In this document: positions 1-6,175 of the stretch, one piece after another
How the letters are laid out: each line of letters begins with the position of its first letter
Position numbering within the stretch: the first letter of the stretch is position 1
Assembly (NCBI GenBank): GCA_002401495.1
Contig: NVTG01000057.1
Span: 1 to 7,858, forward strand
Direction: 5' to 3'
Length of the DNA: 7,858 nucleotides
Source: Candidatus Kaiserbacteria bacterium
GTDB lineage: Bacteria > Patescibacteria > Paceibacteria > UBA9973 > UBA2100
Translations under genes and position numbers: made by a program
Notes under the pieces: model-generated
Told to the model about the DNA's origin: nothing
Database searches by the model: none
Seen by the model: only the letters and a program-made list of their open reading frames with translations

Positions 1-288
1 GAAAATAAAAAAGTAGAGGCAGTATTATTTTCAACAGGACGTTTTATGACTATTGAAGAAATTTCTGAGATACTTAACGATGAGTCCTTTTTATCGAAAG
101 TAACCGGAGGCTCCACCCCCTCCCTCGGTAATAGTATCAAAGAAATTGTTGATGCACGCTTAGATGAATTGACCCCACAGATGGTCAAAGAAATTATTCA
201 AGACATGATCCGCCGGCACCTAGGTTGGCTGGTTGTCTGGGGCGGAGTGTTTGGCGCTCTCATTGGTCTTATTGCAGCAGCTCTTTAA
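1..288 (+). CDS. C-terminal end of a probable DUF445-family membrane protein (5' end outside window)
   Basis: The frame is open from base 1, without a stop, to TAA at 286-288, so this is most likely the last 95 codons of a longer gene and not an 80-residue protein starting at the ATG at 46. No Shine-Dalgarno precedes that ATG. The visible part is an amphipathic, mostly helical stretch (ARLDELTPQMVKEII, then DMIRRHLGW) followed by one hydrophobic glycine-rich helix (LVVWGGVFGALIGLIAAAL) that ends the protein. Family knowledge recalled from memory: many DUF445 (YjiN/YheB-like) proteins finish with just this pattern, a long helical region and a final glycine-rich membrane helix. The function of the family is poorly defined. 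The gene converges on the sensor kinase and overlaps its end by 20 bases. The family call is moderately sure; the partial status is well supported by the open frame. Confidence 0.68.
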   Translation, partial: ENKKVEAVLFSTGRFMTIEEISEILNDESFLSKVTGGSTPSLGNSIKEIVDARLDELTPQMVKEIIQDMIRRHLGWLVVWGGVFGALIGLIAAAL

Positions 289-2659
289 TGGCGTCGTTAA
301 TTTCTTCAAGGCAGAATGGCTTAGCCATTGTGATATGAGCCCCTAATACCTTCGCTGCCTCTAACTCATAAATATTTGCCGAGACTGCCATGATTTTCAC
401 TTTTGGAAAATCTCGACTAAGCTCCTTAATTAGCTCCAGTCCATCCTTTTCTGGCATCAAGATGTCCGTCAATACCACATCAATATTTTGCTCTCTGCAA
501 ATTTTCATGCCGCCTTGGCCGTTACTTGCCGAATATACGTCGTACTCAAAAGTTTGCAAGTAGTCTTCCAGCAGCTTTCGAATTTCGCCTTCGTCCTCCA
601 CGACAAGCACCCGGATAACCCGAGTAACTAGCTGAATACAGTCCATCAACGTGGCCTTTTTCACCGGTTTTGTCAAAAACTCGGTGCAGCCAGCTAGCTT
701 ACACCTCTCTACATCTTCCTTCGATTCATTTGCACTGAGGCCGATGATCGGTATCGCCTTACTACCTCGTTCGACTTCCCAAAGTCTAATTTTCTCAGTT
801 GCTTCTAATCCATTCATCACCGGCATTCGCATGTCCATAAGCACTAGATCACAGTCTCCCGATTTAAATTTTTCCAATCCAATCAAACCATTCTCTGCAA
901 CTTCAATTTGATAAGGAGCATCACGAAGAAAAAATCTAATCAAGGTTACATTCTCTGCAGAGTCATCGATCAATAATACCTTTAGGGCTGTTAGATTATT
1001 TAGCTGATGCAACTGTGAACGATTTTCTCTCGATTGAAAACCGATATCAACGGCCTCCCCTACGGCTTTGCACAGGACACCGCCGTCTAAAAATGGTTTT
1101 GTAAAAACTTTAATGTCTGAAACTTTGAGAGCTCGATCAACATCCTTAGAACAGTAGTGTGCTGACATAAAAATGAACGGTATTTTTATTTTCATGCCCT
1201 GTATTTCTGAATACAGCTCAAGACCATCCATAACTGGCATTTTAATGTCAGCAAGAATTGCATCTACCTGTTCGGATCTAAACATCCTCAAGGCCTCTGC
1301 ACCATTAGATGCTAGCAGAACTTCGAGCCCCAATGGCTCGAGCTGTTTGGCTGTAACCTTTTGCATCAAAGGCTCATCTTCGACCAATAAAAGGATCTTC
1401 TTTATCGGCTCTTCACGATTTACTCGTAGATCCTGAGGCCTGCCAAACTGAGCTGTAAAGAAAAAGGTGCTACCCTTTCCAAGTACACTTTCCACCCAAA
1501 TTCTCCCACCCATGAGGCCAACCAAATCGCGACAAATAGTTAACCCCAGCCCTGTCCCTCCATATACACGAGATATTGCATTGTTCGATTGCTCAAATCC
1601 TTGGAAAATCCTCCCCAAACTCTCTTCAGGAATACCAATCCCAGTATCACTCACAGAAAACAACAACTGACAGTGATCCTCGCTGATCTTCTTGAGAGTA
1701 ACCCCCACATCGATGCCACCATTTTCGGTAAACTTCTGGGAATTTCCTATGAGATTTGTCAAAATTTGTTTCAATTTATCTGGGTCACCCTTCAAGTATT
1801 TCGGGATCCCCTTGCCCTGTATTAGTTGAAAATCGAGTCCTTTATCTTCGACTCGAAATTTCATCATATTCATGCAAGATGTCAGCACTTCGGTAAACTC
1901 GAAATCAGCATTGTCGAGCTCTAATTTTCCCTCTTCAATTCTCGATATATCCAAAATATCGTTGATCAGTGTTAATAAAACCTCTCCTGAACGCTGCTGC
2001 ATACTTACGTACTCTCGAATTCGAGAATTAACACTCTCATCCAAAATTAAATCTGTTACTCCTAAAATGGAGTTCAAAGGTGTTCGCATTTCATGACTCA
2101 TCGTTGCCAAAAATTCAGACTTGGCATCAGATGCTTGAACCAGTTTTTGATTTACGTATTTCAAATCTTGATTCGCTTGCTTCAATGTCATTTTTTGTTT
2201 TTCGAGTTGATTCTGCAATAATACTTTTTCAAAACCATTGGCTACAATACGCTGTAACCCCTGAGCTGTAAGGTTATCTTTAACCGCATAGTCCGTTGCG
2301 CCAAGCTTCATAACCTCGACTGCTACATTTTCATTTCCCTGGCCAGTTAACATAATGACCGGCAACTTCTCGTCAGTTTTCTGCACACCAACAATCTGCG
2401 ACAAAACTTCTAGGCCTGTTACATCAGGTAAATTGTAGTCAAGAAGAACGCATTCGATTTTTTTGGACGAGATCAACTCTAACCCTCTCGCCCCACTCGC
2501 CGCTTCAAAAAACTGTATTTTTCGAAAATCGGCCTTAGCAAGAAGTCGTTTGTATATCTCGCGATCATCCGGGTTGTCATCAATGATTAGAATATTAAAA
2601 ATTTCGCTACTGCTGTCGATACAAAGTCCCCAGGCAAAGCACTTTATTGTCCACACCAC
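269..2659 (-). CDS. Soluble hybrid sensor histidine kinase with four receiver domains
   Basis: A 796-residue cytoplasmic two-component phosphorelay protein with no membrane helix or signal peptide. Domain order is REC1 (about 21-140; acidic pair D27/D28, phosphoacceptor D74, T105, K127), a coiled-coil linker (about 145-180), HisKA (SHEMRTPLN, phosphorylated H189), HATPase (N302/N306 in the N box, DTGIGIP from 338, GGTGLGL from 367), REC2 (D471, K521), REC3 (D609, K664) and REC4 (D732, S760, K780). All four receivers keep the aspartate and lysine, so none looks dead. REC1 in front of the kinase suggests that it takes input from another phosphodonor instead of sensing a ligand itself; no PAS or GAF domain is present. 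No Hpt domain is fused, so one should exist elsewhere. The start is uncertain: GTG at 2659 (or GTG at 2656) follows an in-frame TAA at once and has no good Shine-Dalgarno, and residues 1-20 match nothing I know. Its target is not evident. Confidence 0.95.
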   Translation of the reverse strand: MVWTIKCFAWGLCIDSSSEIFNILIIDDNPDDREIYKRLLAKADFRKIQFFEAASGARGLELISSKKIECVLLDYNLPDVTGLEVLSQIVGVQKTDEKLPVIMLTGQGNENVAVEVMKLGATDYAVKDNLTAQGLQRIVANGFEKVLLQNQLEKQKMTLKQANQDLKYVNQKLVQASDAKSEFLATMSHEMRTPLNSILGVTDLILDESVNSRIREYVSMQQRSGEVLLTLINDILDISRIEEGKLELDNADFEFTEVLTSCMNMMKFRVEDKGLDFQLIQGKGIPKYLKGDPDKLKQILTNLIGNSQKFTENGGIDVGVTLKKISEDHCQLLFSVSDTGIGIPEESLGRIFQGFEQSNNAISRVYGGTGLGLTICRDLVGLMGGRIWVESVLGKGSTFFFTAQFGRPQDLRVNREEPIKKILLLVEDEPLMQKVTAKQLEPLGLEVLLASNGAEALRMFRSEQVDAILADIKMPVMDGLELYSEIQGMKIKIPFIFMSAHYCSKDVDRALKVSDIKVFTKPFLDGGVLCKAVGEAVDIGFQSRENRSQLHQLNNLTALKVLLIDDSAENVTLIRFFLRDAPYQIEVAENGLIGLEKFKSGDCDLVLMDMRMPVMNGLEATEKIRLWEVERGSKAIPIIGLSANESKEDVERCKLAGCTEFLTKPVKKATLMDCIQLVTRVIRVLVVEDEGEIRKLLEDYLQTFEYDVYSASNGQGGMKICREQNIDVVLTDILMPEKDGLELIKELSRDFPKVKIMAVSANIYELEAAKVLGAHITMAKPFCLEEINDAIKELLQ

Positions 2660-2857
2660 TTATCGGAAATACGCCAAAAAAAGTCGCTCCTAACTCGCAT
2701 TTAAATAATAAAATTCCATTAAATTTCCATCTAAAAAGCTACTCGAGTTAATTTAGTGTTCAATTTCATATTTGGCCTTGATAAGAAATACCGAGCACCG
2801 ATGATAGAGAATCAGTCACAAAAATATCTTTGTGATCCAGAGTTTCGGGAGGACTCA
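2660..2857. other. AT-rich intergenic region between the kinase and zinc-ribbon genes
   Basis: About 200 bases separate the divergent kinase and zinc-ribbon genes and should hold both promoters. On the plus strand TTGATA (2778-2783) followed 16 bases later by GATGAT is a weak candidate for the zinc-ribbon gene. On the minus strand TATTAT near 2708 is a possible -10 for the kinase without a clear -35. Also on the minus strand, an AGGAG precedes a TTG that opens the kinase frame but stops at TAA (2660-2662), just before the GTG start. I see no terminator, operator palindrome or RNA gene here. Confidence 0.45.
2847..2853 (+). promoter_or_regulatory. Strong Shine-Dalgarno deciding the zinc-ribbon start
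   Basis: GGGAGGA lies five bases before ATG 2858. It is the reason for choosing the 68-residue protein over the 102-residue reading that would begin at GTG 2756. Confidence 0.75.
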
Positions 2858-3064
2858 ATGGGCATAACAAATGATTCATCTCACCGCCCTGAAGAAAATT
2901 TGCGATACCGGAAAATGCTCTCACACACGCAAAAGTGTGACCAATGCGACACGGTGCTCATCTATACATACGAAATCGGCCGTGCTCGACTCACCATACG
3001 GGAGGAAATCTATTGTCCATCCTGCCGCAGCAAGCCGGCCTCTACACATCACACACTTCAGTAA
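2858..3064 (+). CDS. Small zinc-ribbon protein, 68 residues
   Basis: The start is ATG 2858 because a strong Shine-Dalgarno (GGGAGGA, 2847-2853) sits five bases before it. An in-frame GTG at 2756 and ATG at 2801 would lengthen the protein but have no such site. The protein carries two CxxC knuckles, CDQC (C27, C30) and CPSC (C53, C56), 22 residues apart, which is the pattern of a zinc ribbon. The N-terminal third is polar and charged and probably disordered, and the C-terminus is a short polar tail. Such small ribbons bind nucleic acid or act as adaptors; I do not recognise a named family. It is read away from the sensor kinase and its last 23 bases overlap the end of the oxygenase gene on the other strand. 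The good ribosome site and the paired cysteines make a real gene likely, but its small size leaves some doubt. Confidence 0.68.
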   Translation: MGITNDSSHRPEENLRYRKMLSHTQKCDQCDTVLIYTYEIGRARLTIREEIYCPSCRSKPASTHHTLQ

Positions 3065-3611
3065 GAGGTTTTCTTTCGCGGATATCCATTAATAAATGGA
3101 TGCGGTCACATGGTCCGGCATTAAAAACAGTATGATTTTCCCCCGTGTACATATCATAAAAAAATCCATCGGCAGGAATATGAAATGATTTTCCATTTTC
3201 ATAAAAAATATAAACATGTGAATTAGTTTTCAACGCGAGGTGAGTTCGATAGTCCTCATGGTCATCATGCATTGAATAGCAACTATGGGAGGGAAGAAGA
3301 GCTATGCGCATTCTACCAATTTCCCATTCCTTTGATAAGCCAAGAAAAATTTTTTCGAAGCTCGTTCCGACAAAAACTGTATTAAAATAGAGGTAATCAA
3401 ATTCACTGAGACCGTCCTTAAGCCTACCCGCCCCCTCGTACAACTGCTCCCTAGAATCTACAATTCCCTTCCTGTGCGTAAGACAAAGCTGCCGTTCGTT
3501 TGGAAACTTGTATTTTTGAGAAATTATATTTAAGTCGCGTAAAAGTGGCTTTAAATCAAGATGTGGACCAACTTGCTTAACATAAAAGGGCGGGTCACCG
3601 TTCTCCATCAT
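3042..3611 (-). CDS. Aspartyl/asparaginyl beta-hydroxylase-type Fe(II)/2-oxoglutarate oxygenase
   Basis: A 189-residue soluble protein, last gene of the leftward operon. The C-terminal half fits the Asp/Asn beta-hydroxylase cupin fold: an SCYSMHDDHEDYRTHLAL segment with candidate iron ligand H115 and candidate 2-oxoglutarate contact R122, an FHIPADGFFYDM strand, the second iron histidine H160 (ENHTVFN), and CDRIHLL with R170 as the likely 2-oxoglutarate arginine. These assignments are by analogy with AspH and come from pattern matching only. Expected chemistry is hydroxylation of an amino-acid-like group at the expense of 2-oxoglutarate and oxygen. Bacterial stand-alone members often act in small-molecule pathways, not on EGF domains. 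ATG 3611 is chosen because AAAGG (3617-3621) sits five bases upstream; ATG 3608 follows directly and GTG 3629 is less likely. The gene overlaps the dehydrogenase gene by 17 bases, implying coupled translation. The substrate is unknown. Confidence 0.82.
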   Translation of the reverse strand: MMENGDPPFYVKQVGPHLDLKPLLRDLNIISQKYKFPNERQLCLTHRKGIVDSREQLYEGAGRLKDGLSEFDYLYFNTVFVGTSFEKIFLGLSKEWEIGRMRIALLPSHSCYSMHDDHEDYRTHLALKTNSHVYIFYENGKSFHIPADGFFYDMYTGENHTVFNAGPCDRIHLLMDIRERKPLTEVCDV

Positions 3612-4143
3612 TAACACCTTTGCGAGCACAAAAAGTCATATTTTTTAAATAAATTTCCTCAGGTAAGGCGAGCACCCAAGCAACCATTCGAACGATACTA
3701 TCGGTATTCATCTTCAATGCATCAATCTCAGCAACTCGTGGGGTATCCACATAACCTGGGCGAATATTTACAACACGACACCGCTCTCCAGTACTTTGTA
3801 GCTGAAGACATGCCTGGTCAATTGCCATTTTTGAAAGAGAGTAAAGATTGGGTTCATATCGCGAATAGTCCGCGCTGTCACTGCTAACATTGATGATCCA
3901 CTTTTCTTGACTACGCCATCTTTCGAAGACATCAAAAAGAATTTCGACATTATAAAAGTATTCAAAAGCATTACATATAAAAATATCTGCGGGAACAATT
4001 GCATCAATTAATTTCTGATGGTCTTGAGTAATATCAAATCCATTGGAGCGAGAAAGACCTATTATCTCATCATTGCGTTCGGAAAAAAAGTGACTCAGAG
4101 CTTCTCCTATACCCGAAGTGTGACCGGTTATGGCGACCTTCAT
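3595..4143 (-). CDS. Minimal short-chain dehydrogenase/reductase (SDR)
   Basis: A 182-residue protein, much shorter than the usual ~250 of classical SDRs. The N-terminal Rossmann fingerprint is TGHTSGIG (6-13), CNAF (57-60) stands where classical members have NNAG, and the catalytic serine (S87 or S88 in NVSSDS), Y101 and K105 (YSLSK) are all present, followed by IRPGYVDTPR. The active site therefore looks intact, and the protein should oxidise an alcohol or reduce a carbonyl with NAD(P)H. What is missing is mainly the C-terminal substrate-binding part, which suggests a small or carrier-bound substrate or help from a partner. ATG 4143 is chosen because AGGAGG (4152-4157) precedes it by eight bases, and because the acetyltransferase stop TAA ends one base before it. 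A longer reading would run deep into that gene. The compact fold resembles short SDRs I recall from marine phage-like gene sets, which is a weak impression only. Confidence 0.87.
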   Translation of the reverse strand: MKVAITGHTSGIGEALSHFFSERNDEIIGLSRSNGFDITQDHQKLIDAIVPADIFICNAFEYFYNVEILFDVFERWRSQEKWIINVSSDSADYSRYEPNLYSLSKMAIDQACLQLQSTGERCRVVNIRPGYVDTPRVAEIDALKMNTDSIVRMVAWVLALPEEIYLKNMTFCARKGVNDGER

Positions 4144-4144
4144 A

Positions 4145-5173
4145 TTAACTTCCTCCTGAAATATTTTTTTCAACCAAGTAATGTGGTCCGTATTCATAGC
4201 CACTTTTACTAGAAACAATACTGAAGCCATTTTGCAAATAGAATTCAACAACGCTTTGCCTTGGCATCGACCAAACCTTTGAACAACCCAGTGAAATCGC
4301 TTTATTTTCTATTTTTTTTAAAAGTAAGCTACCCAAACCTTTTCGCCTTTGCAATGGGTGAACCCAAATTCCACGACTTCGAAACCTTGTTTTTGATGTT
4401 TGCAGTCCACTAATAACAGACGTAGGACTTGAGACGCCAGCCTCGATACTACCGTAAAAAAATGGCTGACGGTTCATCAGATCTAAATTTATTTCACCAT
4501 CGAAATCGACAGCATTGGTTGGGTCGATTGAACTTTTTCGATCTGGCCAGAGTTGATTCTTCCATATGGGAAGAATTTGTTCAAAATTTAATGTTAAAAT
4601 TTTCTGAGTATGTTCATTTTCCTTCAAGGCCCCTGTGTAGAGAGTTACATCGAAAGGATGTGAGCGTCTTCCCATTAGAAGCCAGTGCAATCTTTCGGTT
4701 GGTACTGATTCTGCTTCAATGCGAATTTCTTCTCGGTGTTGCCAATTATTTCCTTCTGTTGATTTCTCTGGATAGAGATGCTCTGTCCAGTTGTTCCAAT
4801 GAGAAGGCAACATATAGTAGTACTTGCGACAACCTTTTTTTCTTGCCAACTCAAACATTGAATCGAACAAGCTTCTTCGTGTTTCTTCACTAAGATATTT
4901 ATCATCGTGTTTATAGATGCGTAAGTATTCAGATGTCCAAAAAGGCTTTGTCTTCCAAAAAAAAAGCTGCATGTCTCCGAGCAACAGATCTTGATTAAAG
5001 TGTCCGATCATAACTTTTCGTTGGTCACTGCCATCCAGATACGAATCAAGCTCTTCGAGTTCTTCACTTAGATCCGAGTCTAACAATGGTGCTCCCCAGT
5101 CAGTTTTCCAAAGCTTAAACGATTTTAGTATCGAAGGCTTATCAGTCATGCCAAGACGTCGGGTTGAATACAA
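4145..5173 (-). CDS. GNAT-family N-acetyltransferase, probably with two GNAT-like halves
   Basis: A 342-residue soluble protein. The C-terminal half (about 250-335) has the acetyl-CoA motif A: GIWVHPLQRRKGLG (268-281), whose QRRKGLG loop fits the (Q/R)xxGx(G/A) pyrophosphate-binding signature. A helix and FYLQNGF (311-317) follow, as is usual in the fold. The N-terminal ~170 residues contain a stretch (SEYLRIYKHDD, then a helix and GCRKYYYML) that looks like the second half of another GNAT domain without its acetyl-CoA loop. The protein may therefore be a tandem GNAT with one active and one degenerate half, which is inference. Expected role: acylation of an amine on the pathway intermediate. 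The start is TTG 5173, since AGGAG (5180-5184) lies six bases before it. ATG 5149 is the alternative and has no ribosome site. The upstream PP-loop gene stops nine bases earlier, its TAG overlapping this Shine-Dalgarno. Confidence 0.85.
   Translation of the reverse strand: MYSTRRLGMTDKPSILKSFKLWKTDWGAPLLDSDLSEELEELDSYLDGSDQRKVMIGHFNQDLLLGDMQLFFWKTKPFWTSEYLRIYKHDDKYLSEETRRSLFDSMFELARKKGCRKYYYMLPSHWNNWTEHLYPEKSTEGNNWQHREEIRIEAESVPTERLHWLLMGRRSHPFDVTLYTGALKENEHTQKILTLNFEQILPIWKNQLWPDRKSSIDPTNAVDFDGEINLDLMNRQPFFYGSIEAGVSSPTSVISGLQTSKTRFRSRGIWVHPLQRRKGLGSLLLKKIENKAISLGCSKVWSMPRQSVVEFYLQNGFSIVSSKSGYEYGPHYLVEKNISGGS
4152..4157 (-). promoter_or_regulatory. Consensus Shine-Dalgarno for the SDR gene
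   Basis: AGGAGG on the minus strand, inside the last codons of the acetyltransferase gene and eight bases before ATG 4143. It fixes the SDR start and suggests that ribosomes ending on the upstream gene restart here. Confidence 0.8.
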
Positions 5174-5179
5174 GGTTCT

Positions 5180-5184
5180 CTCCT
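5180..5184 (-). promoter_or_regulatory. Shine-Dalgarno supporting a TTG start for the acetyltransferase
   Basis: AGGAG on the minus strand, overlapping the TAG stop of the PP-loop gene and six bases before TTG 5173. The downstream ATG 5149 has nothing comparable, so the rare TTG start is preferred. Confidence 0.65.
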
Positions 5185-6175
5185 AAATTTTTGGAAGATC
5201 GAAAAAGAGTTCTTCAGCACAAAATCCAGTCCACTCTTTCCCTTGTGGTTCGCCAATATTACAAAGACCTGGTGTTAACGTGCCTCGAAGCAACGACTCG
5301 CGGATAAAATAGCTAGAGTTGCGATAACGTTGGTAAAGGATCGGATAGAAATCGTAGATAAGGTCTTCCACCGCCTCGAAGCCGTGAAATCCATGTTGCG
5401 GAGTATCCTGCATATCAAAGTGCTGTTTGTAAAAATCTAACTTAATGTCGTCGGAATTACTGACTCCGTCTAGTTTATTGTCGATCATTTTTATCACCAA
5501 ATCATCCTGGAGGTAAGAAAGCATCAGCTCTGACGAGTATTGGAAGTAGGAGCCACATCCTGCTCGTTCTCGAGCTAACAAAAAACGAATAGCAGCGCTA
5601 TCAACTTCTTCATCAACACTATCCCAAATACTTGAAGGGTCAGCTTTGTCTCTTTTTAAAAAACGTGGCTCACCATATCCAAGTATGGGGTATCCATCGA
5701 TTTGATCAATAGCCCAAAAGTGATAGAGCATTATTGGAGAGGCACAAACGGCCATTTCGGCGTAACTAAAAGCTTGTTTTGATGAAAAAAACTCTTCTAT
5801 GTCAATATCGAAAAATTGGTAACACAGCTTCTCTCTGTCGCAAAGCTCAGTAGCATAATGGGTATCGTGTTCGTTCAGTCCACCTGCAAAACGCACAATA
5901 GCCACGTTGAATTTTATGTTTGCAGCCATGAAGCTTCTGACAACAACTTCACTATCGGCTCCTCCTGAATAGAGAACCCAAATTGGAAGATCTGTAGATC
6001 TAGCAATCGCCTTTGCATTTTCGATACATTCCGTCCGAAAATCGAACGGTTGCCGTAGGCATTTTTCATAATGCACCTCAAAGGCATCATAAACTGATTT
6101 TCTTTTGTTGAACCACTTACCGTTGTATCCAAACTTGAAACTTTGACTGTCAAGAGATGTCAAATTTCCCCCCAT
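5183..6175 (-). CDS. PP-loop ATP-pyrophosphatase-fold protein (asparagine-synthase-like), copy A
   Basis: A 330-residue soluble protein. The signature is the PP-loop VLYSGGADSE (67-76), after a beta strand and followed by a helix and strand as in the adenine-nucleotide alpha-hydrolase fold. Enzymes of this fold (asparagine synthetase, NAD synthetase, ThiI, QueC and others) adenylate a carboxylate, carbonyl or similar group and release pyrophosphate. There is no glutaminase domain, so the nitrogen or other nucleophile must come from elsewhere. Landmarks shared with copy B (7063-7845) are KFG..(x)..WF near residue 14, the PP-loop, GLNEHD/GLNSHD, a CxSP motif at C144, and FQY...LSYL near 211. 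The start ATG 6175 lies in the last codons of the aminopropyltransferase gene, a 16-base overlap, with no good Shine-Dalgarno; this fits coupled translation. A TTG at 6163 behind a run of six Gs is an alternative. The exact reaction is unknown. Confidence 0.85.
   Translation of the reverse strand: MGGNLTSLDSQSFKFGYNGKWFNKRKSVYDAFEVHYEKCLRQPFDFRTECIENAKAIARSTDLPIWVLYSGGADSEVVVRSFMAANIKFNVAIVRFAGGLNEHDTHYATELCDREKLCYQFFDIDIEEFFSSKQAFSYAEMAVCASPIMLYHFWAIDQIDGYPILGYGEPRFLKRDKADPSSIWDSVDEEVDSAAIRFLLARERAGCGSYFQYSSELMLSYLQDDLVIKMIDNKLDGVSNSDDIKLDFYKQHFDMQDTPQHGFHGFEAVEDLIYDFYPILYQRYRNSSYFIRESLLRGTLTPGLCNIGEPQGKEWTGFCAEELFFDLPKI

Noticed and set aside
46..288. Stand-alone 80-residue membrane protein starting at ATG 46
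   Set aside because: The same frame is open back to base 1, there is no ribosome site before ATG 46, and the sequence looks like the tail of a longer family.
651..2271. Several rightward open frames of 60-90 codons opposite the kinase
   Set aside because: All are antisense shadows of the kinase coding sequence with no motif or ribosome site.
2756..2857. 34-residue N-terminal extension of the zinc-ribbon protein from GTG 2756 or ATG 2801
   Set aside because: Neither start has a ribosome site, while ATG 2858 has a strong one.
3084..3101. Hairpin ATCCATT-AATA-AATGGAT just after the zinc-ribbon stop, considered as a terminator
   Set aside because: The stem is AT-rich, no T-run follows on either strand, and it lies in the coding end of the oxygenase gene.
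4429..4893. 154-residue rightward open frame
   Set aside because: It lies wholly antisense to the well-supported acetyltransferase gene, has no domain features and no ribosome site.
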